Shown here one piece after another: positions 9,410 through 17,905 of a DNA stretch of 64,000 nucleotides (positions are counted from its first letter, which is position 1; each line of letters opens with the position of its first letter). The notes beneath the pieces were generated by a model. It was given only the letters and a program-made list of their open reading frames with translations, was not told where the DNA came from and did not search any database. Made by a program: the position numbers and the translations under genes. The DNA comes from Rhodoplanes tepidamans. Lineage in GTDB: Bacteria; Pseudomonadota; Alphaproteobacteria; Rhizobiales; Xanthobacteraceae. The stretch spans positions 123,423-187,422 of the forward strand of contig NZ_JAUSUJ010000015.1 of the NCBI RefSeq assembly GCF_030813915.1. Reading direction: 5' to 3'.

Positions 9410-10375
9410 TCACAGCCGGGCGCCCGTCGCCTTGACGAGCGGGCCCCACTTGGCCTGTTCGGACTCGATGAAAGCGACGAACTCCGCGCCTGTGGTCGGC
9501 GACGGGATCGCGGCCTGGGTCTCGAACTGGCGAGCGAGCTCGTCCGACGCCAGCGCCGCCGTGGCCGCCTTGTGCAGCACCGCGGCGATCTCGGCGGGCA
9601 GCCCGCCGGGCGCGACCAGGCCGTACCAGTTGTCCGACAGCACGCCCGGATAGCCGAGCTCGGCCGTGGTCGGCACGTCCGGCAGCACCGAGGTGCGTTT
9701 CGCCGTGGTGACGGCGAGCGGCTTCACGGCACCCGCCTGGATGTGCGGCAGCAGCACCGGGATGTCGGCGATGACGAACTGCACGTGGCCGCCCAGGAGA
9801 TCGTTCACGGCCGGCGCGGCGCCCCGGTAGGGAACGTGGACGACGTCGATCCGGGCCTGGTCGCGCAGCAGCTCGCCGGCCAGATGGGTGATGCTGCCGA
9901 CCCCGGCCGATCCGAAGTTGACGGTGCGCGGCTTCGCCCTGGCGTGGGCGACCAGCTCGGGCAGCGTGGCGACCCCGAGCGAGGGATTCACCACCAGCAC
10001 CTCGGGCACCCGCGCCACCAGGGTGAGCGGCGTCAGCTCGGTCTTCCAGTCGAACGGCATCGACGCCATCATGAACGGGATGGTCGACAGCGCGGCCGCG
10101 CCGGCGAGGCAGAGCGTGTAGCCGTCCGCCGTGCTGTGGGCGGCGGCGGACAGGCCGGTGAGGCCGCCGGCGCCGGTGCGGGACTCCACCACCACCTGCT
10201 GCCCGAGCTCCGTCGACATGCCGGCCGCGAGGGCGCGGCCGAAGAGGTCGGCCGGGCCGCCGGCCGCGAAGGTGACGATCAGCCGGATGGGCTTGGCCGG
10301 GTAGGGCTGGGCCGCCGCCGCGCGCGGCAGCAGCCCGCTCGCCGCGAGCGCGGCGAGGAACGTGCGTCGATCCAT
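9410..10375 (-). CDS. Bug/TctC family tripartite tricarboxylate transporter substrate-binding protein
   Basis: 321 residues from the ATG at 10375, which has a good ribosome site (GGAGGAG, 7 bp upstream). The N-terminus MDRRTFLAALAASG through AAAQ is a signal peptide with a twin-arginine-like start. The mature part begins YPAKPIRLIVTFAAGGPADL, the hallmark of the Bug family of periplasmic carboxylate binders, and continues with the usual HVPYRGAAPAVNDLLGG segment. It is the first structural gene of the CoA-thioester operon, so it probably captures the acid that the operon degrades. A TctA-type permease lies at the left edge of the window. Confidence 0.93.
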   Translation of the reverse strand: MDRRTFLAALAASGLLPRAAAAQPYPAKPIRLIVTFAAGGPADLFGRALAAGMSTELGQQVVVESRTGAGGLTGLSAAAHSTADGYTLCLAGAAALSTIPFMMASMPFDWKTELTPLTLVARVPEVLVVNPSLGVATLPELVAHARAKPRTVNFGSAGVGSITHLAGELLRDQARIDVVHVPYRGAAPAVNDLLGGHVQFVIADIPVLLPHIQAGAVKPLAVTTAKRTSVLPDVPTTAELGYPGVLSDNWYGLVAPGGLPAEIAAVLHKAATAALASDELARQFETQAAIPSPTTGAEFVAFIESEQAKWGPLVKATGARL

Positions 10376-10431
10376 GTCGTCGCCTCCTCCGAGTGCGTTT
10401 CCTGTCGGGTCTTTGCTGTTGGCGCGGCGCT

Positions 10432-10971
10432 TCAGCGATCGCGCGGTCGTGTCGTCGATTTCGTCCGGGCATCCCGGCGTGCGCCCGACAGCGTGCGCTC
10501 CTCGCGCACGAAGTCGCGGGCCTGGTCGCCCAGCGTGACGAGGATGCGCTCCAGGCAGGCCCGCTCCTCCTCGGAGAGGCGCTGCGCCAGGCGCTCGTTG
10601 CGCTCGCGCGCCGCCCGCATCAGGCCGGCATAGAGCTGCCGGCCGGGCACCGTCAGGGTCAGGCGGACGCCGCGGCCGTCGCGGGCGTCCACCTCGCGCA
10701 GGATGAAGCCGCGCGCCGTCAGCCCGGAGACGACCCGGCTGATCTGGCTCTTGTCCAGGCCGGCCGCCTTGGCGAGCTCGTTGAGCGAGAGCGGCGCGTA
10801 GGCGCCGAGCAGCGCGACGGTGCGCCACTCCCAAAGGCTGACGCCGAACTCGCGCTTGTAGCGCATCGCGGCGCCGCGGGAGAGCAGGTTGGCGACCTGG
10901 TGCAGCCGGTAGGAGAGCAGGTCCTTGATGGCCGGCTCGCGGTCCGCTCCGACGGGCGGCGCGACGGTCAT
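10432..10971 (-). CDS. MarR family transcriptional regulator
   Basis: 179 residues if started at the ATG at 10971; in-frame GTG codons at 10995 and 11022 would add up to 17 residues and cannot be excluded, since no start has a strong ribosome site. Winged-helix domain with the recognition helix in LDKSQISRVVSGLTARGF and the wing EVDARDGRGVRLTLT. It lies 56 bp upstream of the TctC-type gene in the same direction and is a likely regulator of the acid-degradation operon, with a ligand from that pathway. A TTGACA box and small inverted repeats lie just upstream (11042-11072). Confidence 0.88.
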   Translation of the reverse strand: MTVAPPVGADREPAIKDLLSYRLHQVANLLSRGAAMRYKREFGVSLWEWRTVALLGAYAPLSLNELAKAAGLDKSQISRVVSGLTARGFILREVDARDGRGVRLTLTVPGRQLYAGLMRAARERNERLAQRLSEEERACLERILVTLGDQARDFVREERTLSGARRDARTKSTTRPRDR

Positions 10972-11041
10972 GGATCTGGGCTTCGCTCGGCTCACGGGCT
11001 CATCGTCCAGGCAACGGGGCACGGTCAGGATGGTTGAGAGT

Positions 11042-11072
11042 GTTAACTAGATAGTGGATCATGTCAACTATC
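11042..11072 (-). promoter_or_regulatory. Possible MarR promoter/operator region
   Basis: On the minus strand a perfect -35-like TTGACA lies at 11067-11062, upstream of the MarR gene. It sits inside an inverted repeat with arms GATAGT (11050-11055) and ACTATC (11067-11072), and a GTTAAC palindrome lies at 11042-11047. No convincing -10 hexamer is seen at 16-18 bp. Autoregulation by the MarR protein is the usual arrangement in the family and is inferred here. Confidence 0.35.
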
Positions 11073-11119
11073 ACCGCCTCGCCCATTTCAACGCGGGCCG
11101 ACCGGACCCCGTCCGCTGT

Positions 11120-11133
11120 TTGCGGAACCGCAA
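11120..11133 (+). promoter_or_regulatory. NnrR/DNR-type (Crp-Fnr family) binding palindrome upstream of nirK
   Basis: Perfect palindrome TTGCG-N4-CGCAA (TTGCGGAACCGCAA), 126 bp upstream of the nirK ATG. This matches the site described for NnrR, the nitric-oxide-responsive activator of nir and nor genes in alphaproteobacteria such as Rhodobacter. It suggests nirK is switched on by nitric oxide under low oxygen. No NnrR gene is in the window. Confidence 0.7.
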
Positions 11134-11258
11134 GCAACCGCAGGGTCGCGGGGTGGCCGGGCCGGATGATTGCCGTATCGCAACGAAGCGGCGCGACCCC
11201 GCTCCTAGCCTGGGGCCACTGGATCACAGCAAGGCCGTAACAGCGAAGGAGGGGTCCG

Positions 11259-12371
11259 ATGACCCGAAGGTCCGTACTGATGGGCGCCGCCGTGGCCGCG
11301 CTCCTGGCCGCCGCTCCCGCCCTCGCGGCGAGCCCCGATCTCCCCCGCAAGACCGTCGATCTGGTGGCTCCGCCCTTCGTCCACCCGCATCAGCAGGCCA
11401 CCCGGGAGGGGCCGGCGATCGTCGCGTTCAAGATGGTGATCGAGGAGAAGGAGGTGGTGATCGACGAGGCGGGGACCAAGTTCCGCGCCATGACGTTCAA
11501 CGGCACCATGCCCGGGCCCATGATGGTGGTGCACGAGGGCGATTACGTCGAGCTGACGCTGGTCAATCCCGACACCAACACGATGCCGCACAACATCGAC
11601 TTCCACGCGGCCACCGGCGCGCTGGGCGGCGGGGCGCTCACCCACGTCAATCCGGGCGAGCAGGTGGTGCTGCGCTTCAAGGCGACCCGCACGGGCGCGT
11701 TCGTCTATCACTGCGCGCCCGAGGGCATGATCCCCTGGCACGTCGTCTCCGGCATGTCCGGCACCCTGATGGTGCTGCCGCGCAACGGCCTGAAGGACCG
11801 CGACGGCAAGCCGCTGCGCTACGACCGCATCTACTATGTCGGCGAGAACGATCTCTATGTGCCGCGCGACGAGACCGGCAAGTACAAGACCTACGAGTCG
11901 CTCGCCGAGTCCTACTCCGACACGACCGAGGTGATGCGCAAGCTGATCCCGACGCATGTGGTGTTCAACGGAAAGGTCGGCGCGCTCACCGGTGCGAACG
12001 CGATGACCGCCAAGGTCGGCGAGACCGTGATGATCGTCCACTCGCAGGCCAACCGCGATACCCGCCCGCACCTGATCGGCGGTCACGGCGACTACGTCTG
12101 GGAGACCGGCAAGTTCGCCAACCCGCCGGAGAAGAACCTGGAGACCTGGTTCGTGCGCGGCGGCTCGGCCGGGGCGGCGCTCTACACGTTCCTGCAGCCC
12201 GGCATCTACGCCTACGTGAACCACAATCTTATCGAGGCGGTCGAGCTCGGCGCCACGGCGCATTTCAAGGTCGAGGGCACCTGGAACGACGACCTGATGA
12301 CCCAGGTGTCGCCGCCCGGCCCGATCACGCCCGGCAAGGTGGGAGCCGCCGGGACGTCGGTGGTGAAGTGA
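11259..12371 (+). CDS. nirK: Copper-containing nitrite reductase NirK
   Basis: 370 residues; periplasmic trimeric enzyme reducing nitrite to nitric oxide. An N-terminal signal peptide (to about residue 24, ALAAS) precedes two cupredoxin domains. Every functional residue can be seen: type-1 copper His111, Cys152, His161 and Met166 (in [19 protein letters not shown]); type-2 copper His116, His151 and His322 (YVNHNLIEA); catalytic Asp114 (HNIDFH) and His271 (TRPHLIGG). The spacing equals the Alcaligenes/Achromobacter enzymes with a shift of 16. It is followed by nirV and preceded by an NnrR-type palindrome. Confidence 0.97.
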   Translation: MTRRSVLMGAAVAALLAAAPALAASPDLPRKTVDLVAPPFVHPHQQATREGPAIVAFKMVIEEKEVVIDEAGTKFRAMTFNGTMPGPMMVVHEGDYVELTLVNPDTNTMPHNIDFHAATGALGGGALTHVNPGEQVVLRFKATRTGAFVYHCAPEGMIPWHVVSGMSGTLMVLPRNGLKDRDGKPLRYDRIYYVGENDLYVPRDETGKYKTYESLAESYSDTTEVMRKLIPTHVVFNGKVGALTGANAMTAKVGETVMIVHSQANRDTRPHLIGGHGDYVWETGKFANPPEKNLETWFVRGGSAGAALYTFLQPGIYAYVNHNLIEAVELGATAHFKVEGTWNDDLMTQVSPPGPITPGKVGAAGTSVVK

Positions 12372-12385
12372 GCCGATGACGTGAT

Positions 12386-12409
12386 CCGGCCCGCGGCGTC
12401 GCGGGCCGG
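12386..12409 (+). other. GC-rich hairpin between nirK and nirV
   Basis: Perfect stem CCGGCCCGCG / CGCGGGCCGG around a GCGT loop in the 59 bp between the two genes. There is no following T run, so it is more likely an mRNA-stabilising or processing element that sets the nirK:nirV ratio than a full terminator. Confidence 0.5.
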
Positions 12410-12430
12410 CCCGGATCGGGAGGGGTCGTC

Positions 12431-13309
12431 ATGCTGATCGCCTCGGGCCTGAAGATCGCCGTCGCCGCCCTGGTCGCCGGTCCGCTGGCGGTCGGCGGCG
12501 TCGCGCTGCTGACTCCGATAGCGCCGCCGCCGCTGCCGCACGCCGTGGTGACGCTCGCCCCCGGCGCGTTCGCGTACCGTCTCGCCGGCGACTTCTCGAC
12601 GGCCGGCCGGCCGGTGGCCGCGCCCCGGCGGCAGCTGCGGCAGGATCGCCCGCTGGCGATCATGACCCGGCAGGTCACCGCGGCCGAGTATGCGTCGTGC
12701 GTCGAGGCGGGTGCATGCCCGCGCATTCCCCAGGCCGTACCGACGGCCGACCGTCCGGTCGTCGGCGTGAGCTTCCGAGACGCTCTCGCCTATGCCGACT
12801 GGATCACGCGACAGACCGGGGTGGTGCACCGGCTGCCGACCGACGCCGAATGGGTGTTCGCCGCCGCCGAGAAGGCGAGCGACGAGGCGCTGCCGGTGGT
12901 CGATGCCGCCGATCCGGCGAAGGCCTGGCTGGCCCGCTACGAGACCGAGTCGGCACGCGAGCGTCCGCCGATCGCACCGCAGCCGGTCGGCACCTTCGGG
13001 GCCAACGCGAACGGCCTCGTCGACCTCGCCGGCAATGTCTGGGAGTGGACCGCCACCTGCTTCGAGCGGGCCGAGCTCGCGCCGTCCGGCGCGGTGCGGC
13101 CGGTGACCACCAATTGCGGCGTGCGCGTCGTCCAGGGCGAGCACCGCACCTACATGACGGACTTCATCCGCGATCCGCGCACCGGCGGCTGCGCGGCTGG
13201 GGTGCCGCCCGCCAATCTCGGCTTCCGGCTGGTGGTCGAGACGGCGCTGGCCGACCGTCTGCGGGCCGCACTGGAGCGCACCGCCCGCCGGCTGCTCGGA
13301 CCGGGCTGA
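12431..13309 (+). CDS. nirV: NirV, formylglycine-generating-enzyme (SUMF1)-like protein
   Basis: 292 residues. The N-terminus is a membrane anchor or signal (IAVAALVAGPLAVGGVALL), then a domain of the formylglycine-generating-enzyme/SUMF1 family: TRQVTAAEYASCV, DRPVVGVSFRDALAYADW, RLPTDAEWVFAA, NGLVDLAGNVWEWTATC and NLGFRLV. NirV genes follow nirK in many denitrifiers; their function is still unsettled and no sulfatase is near. The ATG has a GGGAGGGG ribosome site. Its pairing with nirK, 59 bp upstream, supports the name. Confidence 0.9.
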   Translation: MLIASGLKIAVAALVAGPLAVGGVALLTPIAPPPLPHAVVTLAPGAFAYRLAGDFSTAGRPVAAPRRQLRQDRPLAIMTRQVTAAEYASCVEAGACPRIPQAVPTADRPVVGVSFRDALAYADWITRQTGVVHRLPTDAEWVFAAAEKASDEALPVVDAADPAKAWLARYETESARERPPIAPQPVGTFGANANGLVDLAGNVWEWTATCFERAELAPSGAVRPVTTNCGVRVVQGEHRTYMTDFIRDPRTGGCAAGVPPANLGFRLVVETALADRLRAALERTARRLLGPG

Positions 13310-13330
13310 GGCGCCGCGCCATCCGCACGC

Positions 13331-13765
13331 TCACGCCTCGCCGGCTGCACGGCAGGCGATCGCGTGCGACGGGTCGTCCTTCGGGCACTGATCGGTCACC
13401 GGGCGCTCGGTCGGCGCGAGGCCGATCCAGGCGTCGACGGCGGCCTGGTCGAAGCCGGCCTCGCGGCGCGTGCCGACCTGCATCAGCGGCCGGCGGATCA
13501 GGAGCGGATCGGCGACCATCAGGGCGAGCGCGGCGTCGGGCGTCGCCCCGGCGGGATCGATCTCGCCGGACTTCACCCGCGGCGCGGCGGGATTGAACCA
13601 TTCGGTGACCGGCCGATCGCCGAAGAAGGGCCGCAGCCGCTCCGCCGTCCACGGCTCGGCGGTGAGGTCGCGCACCTCGAGCGCGTGGCCGGAGGCGCGC
13701 AGGAGCGCCTTCTGGCGCGCATTACCGGCGCAGCCGGGCTTCTCCCAGAACACTACGGTGACCAT
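13331..13765 (-). CDS. ArsC/Spx-like (nitrogenase-associated, NifO-type) protein
   Basis: 144 residues from the ATG at 13765, which has GGAGGG upstream. Thioredoxin-fold protein of the ArsC family: VTVVFWEKPGCAGNARQKALL at the start has a single Cys (CAGN) in place of a CXXC pair, followed by EWFNPAAPRVKSGEID and LLIRRPLMQ, as in ArsC and NifO-type proteins. NifO-type members were first noted beside nitrogenase genes but occur widely. No arsenic or nif genes are near, so the role is unknown. It is convergent with nirV, 21 bp apart. Confidence 0.75.
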   Translation of the reverse strand: MVTVVFWEKPGCAGNARQKALLRASGHALEVRDLTAEPWTAERLRPFFGDRPVTEWFNPAAPRVKSGEIDPAGATPDAALALMVADPLLIRRPLMQVGTRREAGFDQAAVDAWIGLAPTERPVTDQCPKDDPSHAIACRAAGEA

Positions 13766-13841
13766 GGTCGCAAACCCTCCATCCGGGCCTCGTCGGACGG
13801 CAGGGAAGCAAGCGTCGGGCCGGCGTTCCGACAACGACGAA

Positions 13842-13866
13842 GGGCTCCGAGGAAACCTCGGAGCCC
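13842..13866 (-). terminator. Intrinsic terminator after the outer-membrane protein gene
   Basis: Perfect 11 bp stem GGGCTCCGAGG / CCTCGGAGCCC with an AAA loop, 55 bp beyond the stop of the beta-barrel gene. On the minus strand it is followed by TTCGTCGTTG, only a weak T tract. Confidence 0.65.
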
Positions 13867-13921
13867 TTGCCGTTCGCCTGCGCGGCCTCGCTGGGACTTC
13901 GGCCCGGAGGGTCGGGACGGC

Positions 13922-14680
13922 TCAGTACCTCGCCATCACCGGCGCGCCGTAGCCGCCGAAGCGATAGTTGAGGCCCACCTTGGCGGTGTGGATGCCGCTG
14001 TTCTCGGTATCCCAGTTCTGGCCGAACGCGCCCACGGTCTGGGTGTTGTCGACGCCGATGTACATGTACTCGGCCTTGACGCTCCAGTTCATGTCGAAGG
14101 CCCACTCGACGCCGCCGCCGACCGTCCAGGTCGCCTGGGTCTCGCTGACCGAGGCGATGAAGAGCGGGTTGGCGATGGTGTTCTCGACATTGACGAAGGC
14201 GACGCCGCCCTTGGCGTAGACGAGAGCGCGGCCCCACGAATAGCCGAGCCGGCCCGTGATCATGCCGTACCAGTCGCCGACCTTGGTCGAGGACACGACC
14301 GTGCCGGGCACGAACGAAACCGGATCGTAGGCGGAGCCGGACATGCTGAGATAGCCGATCTCGCCCTCGAGGCCGAGCACGAAGGGCGAGCCGATCGGCT
14401 GCCAGTTGCAGCCCGCCGTGCCGCCGCCGATGAAGCTCGAGTCGGTCTTGTAGCCCCAGGCGCCGGTCGGAGCGTAAGCGCCGTTGAGGTCGGTGGCGAC
14501 CGTGCTGTCGGCGTTCCAGGCGCCGCCGACGAAGCCGCCGATGTAGCAGCCGGTCCACGAGAACACCGGCGCCATCACGGGCGGCGGCGCCTTCATGGGC
14601 ATGCGGGCCGACAGGTCGGCGGCGCTCGCGGTGCCGATCGCCATGATGGTCGCGGCCGCAGCCAGCAGGATCTTCTTCAT
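13922..14680 (-). CDS. Outer-membrane beta-barrel protein (RopB/Omp25-like porin family)
   Basis: 252 residues from the ATG at 14680 (ribosome site GAGGGGATGG). Signal peptide MKKILLAAAATIMAIGTASA, then the alphaproteobacterial ADLSARMPMKAPPPV linker and the barrel start FSWTGCYIGGFVGGAW, which matches the Omp25/RopB family WTGFYxG motif. Alternating hydrophobic strands continue to the end, which closes with YRFGGYGAPVMARY and an aromatic last residue, typical for BAM-assembled barrels. Probably an abundant structural outer-membrane protein. It has its own terminator and appears monocistronic. Confidence 0.9.
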   Translation of the reverse strand: MKKILLAAAATIMAIGTASAADLSARMPMKAPPPVMAPVFSWTGCYIGGFVGGAWNADSTVATDLNGAYAPTGAWGYKTDSSFIGGGTAGCNWQPIGSPFVLGLEGEIGYLSMSGSAYDPVSFVPGTVVSSTKVGDWYGMITGRLGYSWGRALVYAKGGVAFVNVENTIANPLFIASVSETQATWTVGGGVEWAFDMNWSVKAEYMYIGVDNTQTVGAFGQNWDTENSGIHTAKVGLNYRFGGYGAPVMARY

Positions 14681-14968
14681 TGGTCCATCCCCTCGCGTTC
14701 TTTGATGCCCCCAATGTGACTCGAACAGGCTGAAAATTGGTGTCGAATCTGCAACACCCCGGGCCAACCCCAGGCGTAGTTAATGAAGCCTTAACAAGAG
14801 GTTGGGGAGGTTTCGACGGGCCCGGCGGTACGGCGCGCGACGCCGTTCCGTAGTCGTCCGGAGCCGCGCCGCTGTTCCCCCCGCGCCGGGTCCGGTGCAG
14901 CATGGGCGGCGCGCGTGCGAGACGACGACAAAGACAAAGACTGACGACAGAGACCGGAGACGACCCGC

Positions 14969-15445
14969 ATGGCCATCACCATCCCGCTGACCCGACGCGC
15001 CTTCGGACCGGCACTCGCGGCCGGGCTCGCCGGGCTCGCCGGCGCGGCCTCCGCCCAGGTCCGGCCGGCCGTGACGGTCCACAAGGACGCGGCCTGCGGT
15101 TGCTGCACCGGCTGGGCCCGGCATCTCGAGCGCGCCGGCTTCCGTGTGCGGCTGGTCGACGTCGACGACCTCGTCGGCCTCAAGGCGCGGCTCGGCGTGC
15201 CGGCGGATCTGCAGAGCTGCCACACCGCCGAGATCGGCGGCTTCCTGGTCGAGGGCCACGTGCCGGCGGCGGCGGTCGAGCGCCTGCTCGCCGAGGCGCC
15301 GGCCGCCCGCGGCCTCGCGGTGCCCGGCATGCCGGTCGGCTCGCCCGGCATGGAGGGCGGCCCGCCGGAGACCTACGAGGTCGTGCTGTTCGGTCCGGCC
15401 GGCCGGCGGACCTTCGCCCGCTTCCGCGGCACCACCGTGCTGTGA
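14969..15445 (+). CDS. DUF411 domain secreted metal-binding-type protein
   Basis: 158 residues. A twin-arginine-like signal (TRRAFGPALAAGLAGLAGAAS) precedes a DUF411 domain: VHKDAACGCCTGWARHLERAG with three cysteines, DLQSCHTAEIGGFLVEGHVP, then LAVPGMPVGSPGMEGG. The family is often found with copper-resistance genes and probably binds metal in the periplasm. Here it stands alone between the outer-membrane protein gene and a GntR regulator; nirK, a copper enzyme, is 3 kb away, so a link to copper supply is possible. Confidence 0.87.
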   Translation: MAITIPLTRRAFGPALAAGLAGLAGAASAQVRPAVTVHKDAACGCCTGWARHLERAGFRVRLVDVDDLVGLKARLGVPADLQSCHTAEIGGFLVEGHVPAAAVERLLAEAPAARGLAVPGMPVGSPGMEGGPPETYEVVLFGPAGRRTFARFRGTTVL

Positions 15446-15503
15446 TCCGCGGACCGGCCCGCCTGCCGGGCCCTCCGCCGCATCGGGCCGTCGGGGTTCG
15501 CTC

Positions 15504-16229
15504 TCAGCGGCCGGCGAGAAGCCGCATCGCCGGCATCAGCCCCATGGTCTCGCCCGCCTTCTCGTAGGCGTGGCGGAGATTCATGCGCGCGACCTCGACG
15601 TGCTCGATGGCCAGCGCCTGGGCGCGCGTGCCCTCCCGCCGCTCCATTGCATGCAACATCGCGTGGTGCTGGTTGTGCGTGATCAGCAGCCACTGGCGGC
15701 CGTCGCCCGTGGAGGAGTGCATCGGCAGCGTGGCGCTGGCGGCCGCGAAGGGCAGGCGGTTGTTGAGCTCGATCGCCCGGCTGAGCGCCGCGTTGTCGGC
15801 GAACTTCACCAGCAGCTCGTGGAAGCGGTTGTTCATCTCGACATAGTCGGCATAGCCGTCGATGGTCAGCACCGGCGCGGCGAGCGCCTCGTCGCCGAGC
15901 CGAATGCAGGCGGCGAGCTCCTCGGACATCGCCCGTGTCAGGCCGTTCTCCGCCACCAGCCGGGCCGCCATGCCCTCCAGCACGCCGCGCACCGCGATCG
16001 CGTCGTCGATCTCCTTGCGGGTAAAGGCACGCATGACGTAGCCGCCGCTCGGCGACGACTGCACCAGCCCCTCCTGCTCCAGGGTCGCGAAGGCGAGCCG
16101 CACCGGTGTGCGCGAGGCGTCCAGCCGCTCGGCGATCGGGATCTCGGCCAGCCGCTCGCCGGGCCCGAACTCCCCCTTGAGAATGAGGTCCCGGAGCTGC
16201 ACGAGGACCCGCGATTGTTGTGACTGCAT
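15504..16229 (-). CDS. GntR family (FadR/FCD-type) transcriptional regulator
   Basis: 241 residues. N-terminal winged helix with RLAEIPIAERLDASRTPVRL, LEQEGLV and GGYVMRAF; C-terminal all-helical FCD ligand domain with MNNRFHELLVKFADN and the His residues that bind a metal in this class. It is divergent from the Rieske-oxygenase operon, separated by 355 bp that carry two copies of an AATTGCATGCA sequence, one near each promoter. It most likely represses the amine-oxidation operon until its inducer is present. Confidence 0.9.
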   Translation of the reverse strand: MQSQQSRVLVQLRDLILKGEFGPGERLAEIPIAERLDASRTPVRLAFATLEQEGLVQSSPSGGYVMRAFTRKEIDDAIAVRGVLEGMAARLVAENGLTRAMSEELAACIRLGDEALAAPVLTIDGYADYVEMNNRFHELLVKFADNAALSRAIELNNRLPFAAASATLPMHSSTGDGRQWLLITHNQHHAMLHAMERREGTRAQALAIEHVEVARMNLRHAYEKAGETMGLMPAMRLLAGR

Positions 16230-16297
16230 GGCATTACATCCGAGACTCTGCCCACCGAACCGTCAAACGGCCGCATTTTCTGCACGCAGAATGCGGC

Positions 16298-16308
16298 AAT
16301 TGCATGCA
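16298..16308. promoter_or_regulatory. Putative GntR operator copy 1
   Basis: AATTGCATGCA, containing the palindrome TGCATGCA, 69 bp upstream of the GntR start. It is identical to the copy at 16509-16519 on the other side of the divergent intergenic region. Autoregulation through this site is inferred. Confidence 0.5.
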
Positions 16309-16483
16309 CGGACGGGTTCACCGATCTACGGCCGCAGCCCGGCTGCGGTTCGGTCGCGAGCCGCGGGGCCGTGGCTCATCACGTTGATATAAAGCATAGA
16401 ATTCGTCTGCCGGCGAGCTGTTTCCGAGGCGGTCCGGGCAGTCAGTCCCTGCTTATGGTTCCGGCGCCGTTCTTTATATCGGT

Positions 16484-16511
16484 TTGACACTGCATTCATT
16501 CCAATTACAAT
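16484..16511 (+). promoter_or_regulatory. Sigma-70-type promoter of the Rieske operon
   Basis: TTGACA at 16484-16489 and TACAAT at 16506-16511 with a 16 bp spacer, in an AT-richer patch 74 bp upstream of the Rieske ATG. The second operator-like palindrome overlaps the -10 box, which fits repression. Confidence 0.65.
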
Positions 16512-16519
16512 TGCATGCA
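16509..16519. promoter_or_regulatory. Putative GntR operator copy 2
   Basis: Second exact AATTGCATGCA. It begins within the -10 hexamer of the Rieske-operon promoter and ends 65 bp before the Rieske start codon, a position suited to blocking RNA polymerase. Confidence 0.55.
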
Positions 16520-16584
16520 GTCAGCGGCGAACGAAGTGGATCCGCGTTCTCCGTACCCCCGCAACGCCAGTTCGAGGTCCTCTC

Positions 16585-17904
16585 ATGATCAGCCAGGAGC
16601 AGAACGACACGTATACGCGTGTCGGGCGCGGTACGCCGTGCGGCGAACTTCTTCGTCGTTACTGGCAGCCGGTCGCTCTCGTCGACGAGTTCGACGATCC
16701 GCGCCCCGTCCGGCCCGTCCGTTTGCTCGGCGAGAACTTCGTTCTCTTCCGCGACGAGCAGGGGCGGTTCGGCATGCTGGACCGCGACTGCCCGCATCGC
16801 GGCGCCGACCTCGCCTATGGCCGGCTGGAGGCGGGCGGCCTGCGCTGCCCGTTCCACGGCTGGCTGTTCGATGCGGCCGGCAAGTGCCTGGAGACGCCGG
16901 CCGAGCCGGTCGGCAGCAAGCTGTGCGACCGCATCCGCCAGGGCTCCTATCCGGTCGCGGTGCGCTCCGGCATCGTCTTCGCCTATATCGGCAAGGGCAC
17001 GCCGCCGGCCTTCCCGGAGCTCGACTGCTTCGTCGCGCCGGAGACCCACACCTTCGCCTTCAAGGGCCTGTGGGAGTGCAACTGGCTGCAGTCGCTCGAG
17101 GTCGGCATGGACCCGGCGCACGCCTCCTTCCTGCACCGCTTCTTCGAGGACGAGGATCCGGAGGCGAGCTACGGCAAGCAGTTCCGCTCGACCTCGATCG
17201 ACTCCGACCTGCCGATCACCAAGGTGCTGCGCGAGTACGACCGGCCGCAGATCTCGGTCGCCTCGGTGCCGCACGGCCTGCGGCTCACCTCGCTGCGGCC
17301 GATCGACGAGACGCAGACCCATGTCCGCGTCACCAACATCGTCTTCCCGCAGGCCTTCGTCATCCCGATGAGCCCGACCGTGACCATCACCCAGTGGCAC
17401 GTGCCGGTCGACGACCACAACAACTACTGGTTCACTCTGTTCACCAGCTTCACCGAGCCGCTCGACAAGAAGACCATGCGGGAGCAGCGCCTCGCCACCT
17501 ACCCGGCGCCCGACTACAAGCCGCTGCGCAACCGCTCCAACAACTGGGGCTACAATCCCGCCGAGCAGCAGGCCCAGACCTATCTGGGCATGGGCTTCGA
17601 CATCAACGTCCACGACCAGTGGGCCTGCGAGAGCCAGGGGCCGATCCAGGATCGCACCCGCGAGCATCTCGGCCAGTCCGACAAGGCGATCATCGCCTAT
17701 CGGCGGCTGCTCTCCGCCGAGATCGAGAAGGTCGCGGCCGGCGAGACGCCGCTGATGCATCTCGACGCCGCGCAGGCCGCGACGCTGCGCGGGCCGGTCA
17801 GCTTCGACGGGGTCGACCGGGCCGGCGACGTCGAGCGCTACTGGCGGGACGGCGACGCCCGCCGCCGGGCCGCCGCACCCTGGGGCGCCGAGGTCGAGGC
17901 CTGA
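16585..17904 (+). CDS. Rieske non-heme iron oxygenase, alpha subunit
   Basis: 439 residues, catalytic component of a ring-hydroxylating or N/O-dealkylating oxygenase, most like the phthalate-dioxygenase/carnitine-type alpha-only class. Rieske 2Fe-2S ligands are Cys69, His71, Cys88 and His91 (CPHRGADLAYG and CPFHGW). The mononuclear iron site is in the segment with Asp176, His179 and His184 (VGMDPAHASFLH). No beta subunit follows. The gene is followed after 1 bp by a glutamine-synthetase-like gene, then ferredoxin and reductase that can supply its electrons, so the system is complete. Substrate not determinable from sequence. Confidence 0.93.
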   Translation: MISQEQNDTYTRVGRGTPCGELLRRYWQPVALVDEFDDPRPVRPVRLLGENFVLFRDEQGRFGMLDRDCPHRGADLAYGRLEAGGLRCPFHGWLFDAAGKCLETPAEPVGSKLCDRIRQGSYPVAVRSGIVFAYIGKGTPPAFPELDCFVAPETHTFAFKGLWECNWLQSLEVGMDPAHASFLHRFFEDEDPEASYGKQFRSTSIDSDLPITKVLREYDRPQISVASVPHGLRLTSLRPIDETQTHVRVTNIVFPQAFVIPMSPTVTITQWHVPVDDHNNYWFTLFTSFTEPLDKKTMREQRLATYPAPDYKPLRNRSNNWGYNPAEQQAQTYLGMGFDINVHDQWACESQGPIQDRTREHLGQSDKAIIAYRRLLSAEIEKVAAGETPLMHLDAAQAATLRGPVSFDGVDRAGDVERYWRDGDARRRAAAPWGAEVEA

Positions 17905-17905
17905 C

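Noticed and set aside
12386..12409. Terminator splitting nirK from nirV
   Set aside because: No T tract follows on either strand and nirV begins 22 bp later with a good ribosome site.
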